NCBI GenBank assembly: GCA_030641465.1
Contig: DAOWHK010000038.1
Span: forward strand, 1-16,098
Length of the DNA stretch: 16,098 nucleotides
Direction: 5' to 3'
Source of the DNA: Parachlamydiales bacterium
Lineage (GTDB): Bacteria; Chlamydiota; Chlamydiia; Chlamydiales; Simkaniaceae
Made by a program: the position numbers and the translations under genes. Shown one piece after another: positions 7,532 to 14,019 of this stretch. Under the pieces are notes generated by a model. The model ran no database searches and was not told the DNA's origin. It was given only the letters and a program-made list of their open reading frames with translations. The stretch's first letter is position 1, and every line of letters starts with the position of its first letter.

Positions 7532-8349
7532 TGATTAAAAAGGCGCTTTTTGCGCTCCTCCTTTTTTTTCCGTTTGGAATTTATAGTTTAGATGTTAAAC
7601 CGTGGTTTCACGATCTTTGGCAAATTTATTTTACTCCAAGTTATGCCTATAGTTATTATCCATCTGTAGCAGGGGGGGTAAAACCTAGTCACTATTCTTC
7701 CCATAATCAGTTAATTAGCTATGATCTTGGCGTTTCCTTTTTGGAAAAATGGGATACTCAAATCGAAGTGGAATTTGCAAGATCTAGCAAACTTGATTGG
7801 GGCGCAAGAAGTGGCGCTATGCAGGTTAGATATCTTGTTTTAGATGATGTTGCAGGGGATTTTATCAGCTTAACTGTTGGAGGAAACCTTAGATGGGTTC
7901 CAAGTCGCAACTTAAGAGATGTGAGTTGCCCATATCATTCCCATTTTAATGCAGAGCTAGGCGTAGGGCTTGGAAAAGAAATTGACCGAGTGTTCAATTG
8001 GCTTTATCGCGTTTATGGGTATATGGGAGTTGGTATTGCAAATCACGGTGCGCCGTGGATAAAGCCACTTGCAGCATTTGAATTTAATTATCGAAATAGA
8101 CACCGTTATAAAGTTTTTTCAGAAGGATATTTTGGTTTTGGATCTCTTGATCGTGTGAACATCCGGTCTTTTTACGGGTATGGGAAGGTGCAACATCAAT
8201 CCGTCGATATTGGAGGCACTTATGAGTACCTTTTTAAAATTTGGGGAAGTTTTAGTTTTGATTATTCTTTTCGAGTCTACGCTCATAACTATCCACAGTT
8301 TGAGAGCCGATTTAAGTTTGCCTACAATTTCCCTTTTTCCATTTTTTAA
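7531..8349 (+). CDS. Probable outer-membrane beta-barrel protein of unknown function
   Basis: A 272-residue protein from ATG 7531, which overlaps the trxB stop by one base (TAATG); GGGA about 8 nt upstream can serve as Shine-Dalgarno. An in-frame ATG at 7504 inside trxB would put nine charged residues ahead of the signal and is rejected. Residues 1-19 are a classic Sec signal (MIKK, a Leu/Phe core, then GIYS with likely cleavage before LDV). The mature part has no hydrophobic helix but many short, alternating, Tyr/Trp/Phe-rich stretches (for example IYFTPSYAYSYY, FEFNYRNRHRYKVF, SFSFDYSFRVY) and ends in FPFSIF; an aromatic last residue is the usual BAM-recognition mark of outer-membrane barrels. 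About 10-12 strands would fit the length, but this is a guess. I do not recognise the family. Coupling to trxB may be incidental, or may reflect a cysteine-rich chlamydial envelope; only one Cys is in the mature protein, so redox dependence is not evident. Confidence 0.7.
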   Translation: MIKKALFALLLFFPFGIYSLDVKPWFHDLWQIYFTPSYAYSYYPSVAGGVKPSHYSSHNQLISYDLGVSFLEKWDTQIEVEFARSSKLDWGARSGAMQVRYLVLDDVAGDFISLTVGGNLRWVPSRNLRDVSCPYHSHFNAELGVGLGKEIDRVFNWLYRVYGYMGVGIANHGAPWIKPLAAFEFNYRNRHRYKVFSEGYFGFGSLDRVNIRSFYGYGKVQHQSVDIGGTYEYLFKIWGSFSFDYSFRVYAHNYPQFESRFKFAYNFPFSIF

Positions 8350-8708
8350 TCCCAGATAGCAACAGCTGTAGCATAGGATTTGCAGTGACTAATAGAGATG
8401 TGTATTTTTGGATGATTGAAACGTTTTTCCACATCGTTTGAAAATTTCACAACGGGCTGTCCAGTTTCAAGATTTTGAATTTCCATATCAAGCCATTTTA
8501 GCTTCTTTCCAAAACCGACGCCGAGCGCTTTTGCAATCGCCTCTTTTGCAGCAAACCTTCCGGAAAATCGCAGGGCTGGGTCTTTGTAATTTTCGCAGTC
8601 TTGCTGCTCTTTTTCAGAAAAAAGCCGATCTAGGAAATGCTCTTTATGCTTTTTTATAGCTTTTCGCATGCGCTTAATTTCAATAATGTCCGTTCCGATC
8701 CCGTGCAT
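8346..8708 (-). CDS. acpS: Holo-[acyl-carrier-protein] synthase
   Basis: Transfers 4'-phosphopantetheine from CoA to the serine of apo-ACP, needed for fatty acid synthesis; cytosolic trimer. The protein has 120 residues, normal for the family. Visible motifs: GIGTDIIEI (3-11) with the Mg2+ ligand D7, the signature RFAAKEAIAKALG (51-63) with the second metal ligand E56 and K55, and the C-terminal SISH (105-108). The start ATG at 8708 follows the PIN/TRAM stop by 8 nt, so the two are probably cotranscribed; the Shine-Dalgarno is poor (AAGAAAAA). Its stop overlaps the stop of the convergent barrel gene: the palindrome TTAA at 8346-8349 provides TAA to both. Very secure call. Confidence 0.95.
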   Translation of the reverse strand: MHGIGTDIIEIKRMRKAIKKHKEHFLDRLFSEKEQQDCENYKDPALRFSGRFAAKEAIAKALGVGFGKKLKWLDMEIQNLETGQPVVKFSNDVEKRFNHPKIHISISHCKSYATAVAIWD

Positions 8709-8716
8709 TGTTTTTC

Positions 8717-9784
8717 TTAGTCCTTATTTTCTTCTTCGTAATGATACTCTGGGTGATCATCGCCATCTTGAGCATTACAGAAGATCATACGGCCAGATGT
8801 AGTATGTTTGACAGAGAGTACTTGTGCATCGATTATTTCTCCGATGAAATTTCCGCCGCCGTTAATTACAACCATCGTCCCATCGTCGAGATAACCAACG
8901 CCCTGACGGGGCTCTTTTCCATATCTTTGCACTTTAATTTTGATGTTTTCCCCGGTTGTCATGAGGGGTTTTAGCGCATTGGATAATGCATGAAGATTGA
9001 TGACATTTATGCCTTCAATGGAAGCTATTTGCGCTTTATTAATATCTGCTGTGAGGATGTTTGCGTCAAGAAGTCTTGCTAGGCGAATGTTTTTATTTGT
9101 TATCTCTACGACTTCTGGAAAGTCGGTGTCATTAAATCGTATACCAAGGTTTGGGATGTGTTCGAGTTTATTAATCACATCTAAGCTTAACCGCGCTTTA
9201 GATTTTGTCATTTCATCGCCCGTTTCTAACTGTGAATAAAGCTCTTTAATGAGAAAACGAGGAGTGATCAACTGCTTATCAAGGAGTCCTGTGGAACATA
9301 GGTCAATGATTCTTGCGTCCGAAAGTACGGAGCCGTCGACTAAAACATCTTTTTTCTTTTGCGCAGTAGGTGCAAATTTAACAAAGGGGATACTGATGTA
9401 TAATTCATCGGACGCACGGATTGTCATGATCGTTCCAAGATAGGTTCCAAAGAGGAAAAGGGCGATTTTTATGATTTCGAGCGTCTGCGATCTGATTTCC
9501 GTTGTCATGATCTCTAGAATAGCATTAAAAACGAGAACTATTGCATGTCCCATTAGATATCCAATGAGTAGCCCAATGATTGCTATATTGAATGATCTAA
9601 GGTTAAATCGACGAAAAAATGTATCAAAACTGATGAGTAATAAGCTGAAGATCGTTCCTATTGTGACTCCGATGAGGGCGTTCATCCAGGGGGTTCCATC
9701 TGGAAGAGACATCATATAAGTTGTCATAAAAAAGATGTTTAATAGGAAAAATAATACTCGTGTAAAGGCTAAAGGAATGTTCAT
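8717..9784 (-). CDS. YacL-like membrane protein with PIN and TRAM domains
   Basis: A 355-residue inner-membrane protein from ATG 9784; the frame opens at TTG 9802, but GGAG 8 nt before the ATG decides the start. Four hydrophobic helices (about 8-27, 36-53, 67-91, 104-122) precede a cytosolic PIN domain (about 146-265) with the acidic residues expected for a metal-dependent RNase: D150 in VDGSVLSD, D156, E181, D240 and D247. A TRAM domain (about 274-335) follows, with GEN, GVGYLDDGTMVVI and GGGNFIGE; TRAM folds bind RNA. The acidic, histidine-containing tail ends DDHPEYHYEEENKD. This four-helix/PIN/TRAM layout is that of B. subtilis YacL, found in Firmicutes, chlamydiae and others. The physiological RNA substrate is unknown. 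First gene of a two-gene unit with acpS. Confidence 0.88.
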   Translation of the reverse strand: MNIPLAFTRVLFFLLNIFFMTTYMMSLPDGTPWMNALIGVTIGTIFSLLLISFDTFFRRFNLRSFNIAIIGLLIGYLMGHAIVLVFNAILEIMTTEIRSQTLEIIKIALFLFGTYLGTIMTIRASDELYISIPFVKFAPTAQKKKDVLVDGSVLSDARIIDLCSTGLLDKQLITPRFLIKELYSQLETGDEMTKSKARLSLDVINKLEHIPNLGIRFNDTDFPEVVEITNKNIRLARLLDANILTADINKAQIASIEGINVINLHALSNALKPLMTTGENIKIKVQRYGKEPRQGVGYLDDGTMVVINGGGNFIGEIIDAQVLSVKHTTSGRMIFCNAQDGDDHPEYHYEEENKD

Positions 9785-9792
9785 AACAATAT

Positions 9793-9796
9793 CTCC
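9793..9796 (-). promoter_or_regulatory. Shine-Dalgarno that sets the PIN/TRAM start
   Basis: GGAG on the minus strand, 8 nt before the ATG at 9784. It lies inside the longer TTG-initiated frame (9802), so it argues for the internal ATG. Confidence 0.6.
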
Positions 9797-9811
9797 GAAC
9801 AATTAAATTCT

Positions 9812-9820
9812 TGGTATTAT
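9812..9820 (+). promoter_or_regulatory. Candidate extended -10 promoter of the small membrane-protein gene
   Basis: TGGTATTAT is a TGn-extended -10 with TATTAT at 9815-9820 (five of six). No -35 is recognisable. The start point would be near 9827, 12 nt before the ATG. It overlaps by five bases the -10 box used on the other strand. Confidence 0.38.
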
Positions 9821-9845
9821 CTCTAAGCTTTTGGTAGAATGACAA
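9816..9845 (-). promoter_or_regulatory. Candidate promoter of the PIN/TRAM-acpS unit
   Basis: On the minus strand TTGTCA (9840-9845, five of six to consensus) is followed after 18 bp by GATAAT (9816-9821, five of six). Transcription would begin near 9809, about 25 nt before the ATG at 9784, leaving the GGAG in the leader. The -35 box lies within the first codons of the divergent gene. Confidence 0.55.
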
Positions 9846-10351
9846 GTATGTTATTTAAATTCAAGCATGTGAGTGCAATCATTTTCTCTGGCTCTATGTG
9901 GTTTTTTATGGGAGCTTTATTAATTTTTAAAGGAATGTCTTATATTTCTGAAGGAGCCCTTGCTTTTGAGGCGGCGCAAAATGTGCATTTTTCTTTGATT
10001 TCTTTCACGGTCCCTTTTTTTTCTAGCTTGCAAAAGAGTGTTTTTGCGCTTGTCATTGCATCATGCAGCATAGGTTATTTCAAAGGACATTTTGTGATGA
10101 GCAAAACAGTTAATCGAATGTGCCGAAGAATAATTACTCTTCATGCACCTTTTAAGATTCAAGAAATGTACACCAAGGGTTATGTCATTTTAATTTGCTC
10201 GATGATGATTCTTGGAATGAGTATGCGATTTATACCAATCTCTGCAGATGTAAGAGGGGTTTTGGATTTAGCTGTAGGTGTGGCTTTAATGAAGGGATCA
10301 TTTCTTTTTTTCAAACGAGGTTTGATTCTCCGAGAGGAACTCCGTCTTTAG
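9839..10351 (+). CDS. Small integral membrane protein of unknown function
   Basis: A 170-residue protein with about four hydrophobic helices (around 11-32, 66-82, 113-130, 138-158) joined by basic loops. The segment GYFKGHFVMSK, then NRMCRRI (79-98) just after helix 2, and the tail GVLDLAVGVALMKGSFLFF (140-158) resemble an uncharacterised bacterial membrane family with a G-x-x-K-G-[RH]-F-V-[LM]-x-K loop; I know that pattern but no function or name for it. No signal peptide cleavage is apparent. ATG 9839 is preceded by GGTAG; ATG 9848 is an alternative. Divergent from the PIN/TRAM gene and convergent with rlmH (stops 2 nt apart), so it is probably transcribed alone. Confidence 0.72.
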   Translation: MTSMLFKFKHVSAIIFSGSMWFFMGALLIFKGMSYISEGALAFEAAQNVHFSLISFTVPFFSSLQKSVFALVIASCSIGYFKGHFVMSKTVNRMCRRIITLHAPFKIQEMYTKGYVILICSMMILGMSMRFIPISADVRGVLDLAVGVALMKGSFLFFKRGLILREELRL

Positions 10352-10353
10352 TT

Positions 10354-10770
10354 CTACTTGTGGTAGCTCGATCCTTCCTCAATTTTGATTGCGCGGTATA
10401 TTTGTTCGATGAAGATGAGTCTTGTCATTTGATGTGTAAAGGTAAGTTTAGAAAGGCTGATTTTAGATTTTGCTCCTTGGATAATTGTTGGGTGCATGCC
10501 TTCAGCATCTCCAATCACAAAGACCCGTTTTGATGGAAGTGTGCAAAAAAACTTGGAAAAAGATTCACTTGTCATGAGCTTTCCTTGTGGATCAAGGCAG
10601 TGGTAGCTCTTTTCTTTTTGAATGAGTGGTAATAAACTTGTTTGATCTTTTGTCAGTATCCATTGTATTTGCGCTTTGGCACTTAGCCGTTTTTCATACT
10701 CAGCTATTGCTTCTTTAAGCCAGGATTCTTTGGTTTTTCCTGTGGAATAAATGATTATTTTTATACTCAC
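10354..10770 (-). CDS. rlmH: 23S rRNA (pseudouridine1915-N3)-methyltransferase RlmH
   Basis: SPOUT-class SAM-dependent enzyme that methylates pseudouridine 1915 in helix 69 of 23S rRNA on the assembled 70S ribosome. The protein has 138 residues, somewhat short of the usual 155-160. Family landmarks: the N-terminal KIIIYSTGKTKESWLKEAI, LDPQGK (59-64) with SES (68-70), the cofactor loop VIGDAEG (85-91), SLSKLTFTHQMTR (105-117) and the closing YHK (136-138). The loop usually reads GGAxG or GGPxG; here the second Gly is D88, unusual at the SAM site. The start is GTG at 10770, chosen because the next residues match the family start; no Shine-Dalgarno is visible. Only 17 bp separate it from the divergent lgt ATG. 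Confidence 0.9.
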   Translation of the reverse strand: MSIKIIIYSTGKTKESWLKEAIAEYEKRLSAKAQIQWILTKDQTSLLPLIQKEKSYHCLDPQGKLMTSESFSKFFCTLPSKRVFVIGDAEGMHPTIIQGAKSKISLSKLTFTHQMTRLIFIEQIYRAIKIEEGSSYHK

Positions 10771-10775
10771 TTGTG

Positions 10776-10781
10776 TATAAT
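10776..10781 (+). promoter_or_regulatory. Perfect -10 box predicting a leaderless lgt transcript
   Basis: TATAAT at 10776-10781 is followed by six bases (CGCTTT) and then the lgt ATG at 10788. A start point the usual seven bases on would be the A of the ATG, and no Shine-Dalgarno is present. No good -35 is seen upstream. Read on the minus strand the same bases give ATTATAC, usable as a -10 (TTATAC) for rlmH. Confidence 0.42.
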
Positions 10782-10787
10782 CGCTTT

Positions 10788-11999
10788 ATGTTTAGTTGGA
10801 TTTTTTGGGACCCTGATAGGGTTTTATTTACTCTTCCTCTCATCGATCGTCCTATTGTATGGTATGGGGTCTTTTTTGCCCTGGGGTTTTTTGTTGGATT
10901 TCCCATTTTACGTAGGCAATTTTTGGAGTGGATTGCATTCTGCCCAAAGATCATTCGGTCTGATATTGAAGATTTTGGGGTGTTTTTTTATGGCCTAAGG
11001 TCAAATCTGCAAAAAAGGGATCCAATAGCTTTGGATCTTTATCAGCGCCTTCCTAAGGAAATTTGTCAAAAAATAGAATTAAAATCCGCTCTTACTATTC
11101 AGGAAGAGTCGGTAATTGTGACTGCTCTAAACGAGACGATGCATAATGCAAAAATATTTTTTCATTATCTACTGGAGCCTCTTGAAAAGAAGAGATGGAT
11201 AAATGCTTTACTGCGCTTTGCGATTAAAAATTTTTCTAAAGAGAGTGCGGCACTTTTAAAAAGACGGATTTATTTGGGGGAGAATCTTCTGGGGCTTGTA
11301 TCGTTTAGGAAAAGAGGTACCCTTTTTTCTGAAAAGCTCGCTCTTTATGTGATGGTTGGTAGTATTGTTGGGGCAAGACTTGGTCACCTTATTTTTTATG
11401 AACGTGCGGAATCCTATTTAAAGGATCCTTTGATGATTATTAAAACTTGGGAGGGGGGGCTTGCGAGTCATGGCGGCGTGATTGGGATTTTTGTTGCTCT
11501 TCTTTTTTTTCTACGAAAAATGAAAAAAAATATCCCGGGACTTAATTTTTTAAGACTTGTCGATTTTCTTGTGATTCCAACGGCATTTGCAGGAGCTCTC
11601 ATTCGGATAGGGAATTTTTGTAATCAAGAAATTCTTGGAAAAGTTTCTACGCTTCCTTGGGCAATTATTTTTGGTCATGCAGCAGATGGAAGTTTGCCCG
11701 TTCCAAGGCATCCTGTGCAAATCTATGAGGCTTGTTTTTACATGACAGTCTTTTTGATTCTTTCGAAACTTTGGAGGGCTAAGCTCTTATTTATCAATCC
11801 AGGAAACTTAACTGGTATTTTCTTTCTTTTAGTGTTTACTTTTCGATTTATGATAGAATATTTGAAGGAAGAGCAAAGCATGCTTTTTTCGGAGGGTTAT
11901 GCGCTAGTTATGGGACAGGTTCTTAGTATTCCGATGATAATTTTTGGCGCGCTACTCGTTTTCTTGAAACGGCGTGAGTGGAAGAATCTGGCTAGATAA
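10788..11999 (+). CDS. lgt: Phosphatidylglycerol-prolipoprotein diacylglyceryl transferase with large insertion
   Basis: Inner-membrane enzyme that adds diacylglycerol to the lipobox cysteine of prolipoproteins, the first step of lipoprotein maturation. Active-site elements are present: WYG (25-27), GARLGH (195-200), the HGG motif (H228-G229-G230), RIGNFCNQE (273-281), HPVQIYE (308-314) and FRFMIEY (352-358). The length, 403 residues, far exceeds the usual 260-290. The excess lies between helix 1 (WYGVFFALGFFVGF) and GARLG, normally about 45 residues apart but here about 170, leaving about 125 extra residues (about 50-175) that are charged, helical-looking and without membrane segments. By Lgt topology this loop is cytoplasmic. 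The frame is uninterrupted. ATG 10788 is chosen over GTG 10773 because FWDPDRVLF matches the usual N-terminus. The last 48 bp overlap the convergent gene. Confidence 0.93.
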   Translation: MFSWIFWDPDRVLFTLPLIDRPIVWYGVFFALGFFVGFPILRRQFLEWIAFCPKIIRSDIEDFGVFFYGLRSNLQKRDPIALDLYQRLPKEICQKIELKSALTIQEESVIVTALNETMHNAKIFFHYLLEPLEKKRWINALLRFAIKNFSKESAALLKRRIYLGENLLGLVSFRKRGTLFSEKLALYVMVGSIVGARLGHLIFYERAESYLKDPLMIIKTWEGGLASHGGVIGIFVALLFFLRKMKKNIPGLNFLRLVDFLVIPTAFAGALIRIGNFCNQEILGKVSTLPWAIIFGHAADGSLPVPRHPVQIYEACFYMTVFLILSKLWRAKLLFINPGNLTGIFFLLVFTFRFMIEYLKEEQSMLFSEGYALVMGQVLSIPMIIFGALLVFLKRREWKNLAR

Positions 12000-13769
12000 T
12001 ATACGCAGCTCGTTTCTGGTTTTTCCTTCCGCAAGATGCCATTTAAGAAATCGATTGTAGGAGCTTTCAGAGCTTTTGCTTAAATCGTGATACCAAAAAT
12101 ATTTGTAAAGGATAAAGGCGCGCTTTGTAAGTTGCTCTCTTTGTTTTTTTAGGTCGGGGCGAGTTTGCAAATATTTATTTATGATGGTTTCTACAAACTT
12201 CTCATGATTGAGGTTTGATTCTTGCATTGAGGTGCGATTCCACTCTTCATGAATGAGTTTAAGGATTGGGGTTTTTTGATTAAAATGGATCCATCTACAT
12301 AACATGTCATTTTGAATGGTCCAGATCTGAATTTTTTTCTTGATCTCTGTTTTGTGAAGAGATGTTTTATGCAGTTTTTTTAATGAGTGCAGGCACGTTG
12401 TCACCATGTGATTAAATGATAAATTTCCATGATCAATGATGTGATTTTCGAGCTCATTTTCTATGGCAATTAGGTGTTTACTCGGTAGTAGTTTTAACAG
12501 CTGCTGCTTTTTTTCCATGATTTTCCATATAAGCATTTCTAGTTGATCAAGTTCATGGATCTGAAGATTTGGAAGACTTAGTGAAAACTGGTAGGACTTT
12601 ATTATCTCCTTCTCCAATTGTTTTAAGGAAATATTTATATATTTACCTTTTAGAGTGTGTAATTCTGCTTGGATGAATATGTAAAGATTTCTGGGTAGTA
12701 CAGGGCAGCGATCAAGGGGTTTTTTTATGGATAAATGATAGATATATCGGATGCCCTCAATGAGGCGGTCTACCAGGATGTTTTTTGGGAGATCACACGC
12801 GATCGGGTAGACTGTTAATATACGTTGCACAAGATCTAGATTGTTCGAGTCAAAAGACAATGTGCTTCTATTTGAGCACAAATCTATTTGACGCTGAATG
12901 AAAGACTCTACTGCTTGCTTTTCTTTTGAGCAAAAATAGGTGTGTAAGGGGCTTTTTGTAAATTGTTTGTTTGCAAGAATAATGGAAAGAATTGTTGTGA
13001 GCTGATAAGTGACTCCATACTCTGCTACTTCGCTTAATGTATTAATACGCTCTTGGATTTCTTTTTCAAGGACATGAGCTGGAATGTTTTTATGAGTAGC
13101 GGTTATCTCAAGGAGTGTTTTGATAATGATTTTGTCGTACTTGTCGTATTCTTCATAGGGACTTTTTGCTGTCACGGGATTTAAATTTGGAAGGATGTGT
13201 TTATTTGCTGCCCAGATTACTTTTGTCAACTGATCTAAATCAGGTTTGATCCCGTCAAGTGTTGCAATGCATTCACTCATTCGCGTTGCAAGTTGATGTG
13301 CGCTTGTATAGGGAGGAAGGTTGCTTAGGGGCTTTTGCAAAGGTACATGTTTTAAATTTTCTTTGATCATAAAATCAATGTTGAGATTTCCATCTTCTTT
13401 GGTAGCGCCATTTTGGATTTGCACCTTACTGTAGAAATAACTAACTTTTTCCCAAATTTTGCGAAGGGCTGAGCCTCCTAGTCGATATTTAGGAAAATGC
13501 TCTTTAAATTCTGGAAGAAGTTTTGATAGCAAATCTGCTTGAATTTGGTGGGACCATTTTTTTGAAGAGCCGTAGGTTTGTATTTCTTTTTTTATTTTTT
13601 TAGATAAATACAAATTTAAATCGGAATAAGGATCTAAAAATTCTTCAGATTCATCAATTGGATACAAAGAGGTGTTTTTATTAAAATTGTTTGGTAATAG
13701 ATCTTTTTTTTGATGAGATTCTGACCATGAATTATTAAAGAAAGGTGTAGGAGAGGTAATGCCTGACAT
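11952..13769 (-). CDS. Large soluble protein of unknown function
   Basis: A 605-residue protein that I do not recognise. Residues 1-45 are rich in Ser, Asn, Pro and Thr with few hydrophobics (MSGITSPTPFFNNSWSES), the kind of N-terminus seen on type III effectors, but this is weak evidence. The rest is rich in Leu, Ile, Lys and Glu and looks almost wholly helical, with no signal peptide or membrane segment; stretches such as 420-455 and 475-500 might form short coiled coils. The C-terminus has an aromatic-rich patch (AFILYKYFWYHDL) followed by basic residues. ATG 13769 has AAGG six bases before it. The reverse 3' end runs 48 bp into lgt. Its divergent neighbour is ssb. It could be a chlamydia-specific structural or secreted protein; no enzyme motif is apparent. 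That this is a real gene is supported by length and lack of competing frames. Confidence 0.75.
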   Translation of the reverse strand: MSGITSPTPFFNNSWSESHQKKDLLPNNFNKNTSLYPIDESEEFLDPYSDLNLYLSKKIKKEIQTYGSSKKWSHQIQADLLSKLLPEFKEHFPKYRLGGSALRKIWEKVSYFYSKVQIQNGATKEDGNLNIDFMIKENLKHVPLQKPLSNLPPYTSAHQLATRMSECIATLDGIKPDLDQLTKVIWAANKHILPNLNPVTAKSPYEEYDKYDKIIIKTLLEITATHKNIPAHVLEKEIQERINTLSEVAEYGVTYQLTTILSIILANKQFTKSPLHTYFCSKEKQAVESFIQRQIDLCSNRSTLSFDSNNLDLVQRILTVYPIACDLPKNILVDRLIEGIRYIYHLSIKKPLDRCPVLPRNLYIFIQAELHTLKGKYINISLKQLEKEIIKSYQFSLSLPNLQIHELDQLEMLIWKIMEKKQQLLKLLPSKHLIAIENELENHIIDHGNLSFNHMVTTCLHSLKKLHKTSLHKTEIKKKIQIWTIQNDMLCRWIHFNQKTPILKLIHEEWNRTSMQESNLNHEKFVETIINKYLQTRPDLKKQREQLTKRAFILYKYFWYHDLSKSSESSYNRFLKWHLAEGKTRNELRILSSQILPLTPFQENE

Positions 13770-14019
13770 TTTTAGCCTTAATTATCTTTGTTACTAAATA
13801 GTTCTTCTATATTAATAAGAATATTTTTGTCTAATTTTTTTAAAAAAATATTTTTAAAAAGATATTCTGAAATATACTAATTTTTTTAAAAATAGTCCTT
13901 AGACAGCTTTATACGGGCAAATCAACAGAAATATATGGGATGTAAAACTTCTTGCTGTAATAGATAGAAGCGGTTAATAATCACATTAGAATTAATGCAT
14001 AACATGTAAAGGTAGAATT
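13770..14019. other. A/T-tract-rich gap between divergent genes
   Basis: These 250 bp carry no reading frame of note. ATTTTTTTAAAAAAAT (13834-13849) is a perfect 16-nt palindrome, followed by TTTTTAAAAA (13851-13860) and TTTTTTTAAAAA (13881-13892); such tracts can bend DNA. Possible weak promoter pieces are GATAAT (13781-13786, minus, for the 605-residue gene) and TTGCTG/TAATAA with 17-bp spacing (13952-13980, plus, for ssb), each matching consensus only partly. The ssb Shine-Dalgarno AAAGG is at 14008-14012. Confidence 0.5.

Noticed and set aside
8708..8974. Plus-strand frame with a hydrophobic start opposite the PIN/TRAM C-terminus
   Set aside because: The hydrophobic start comes from the complement of an acidic, Glu/Asp-rich tail; no Shine-Dalgarno, and it overlaps conserved TRAM coding.
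10195..10533. Plus-strand frame spanning the membrane-protein end and rlmH
   Set aside because: Composition is unlike a real protein (many Cys and Phe), and it overlaps two better genes in other frames.
10773..10787. GTG start five codons upstream of the chosen lgt ATG
   Set aside because: It would lie in the -10 region, has no Shine-Dalgarno and adds residues not typical of Lgt.
10935..11315. The extra lgt segment as a sign of frameshift or assembly error
   Set aside because: The frame is open throughout, motifs on both sides are in the same frame, and codon use looks alike inside and outside.
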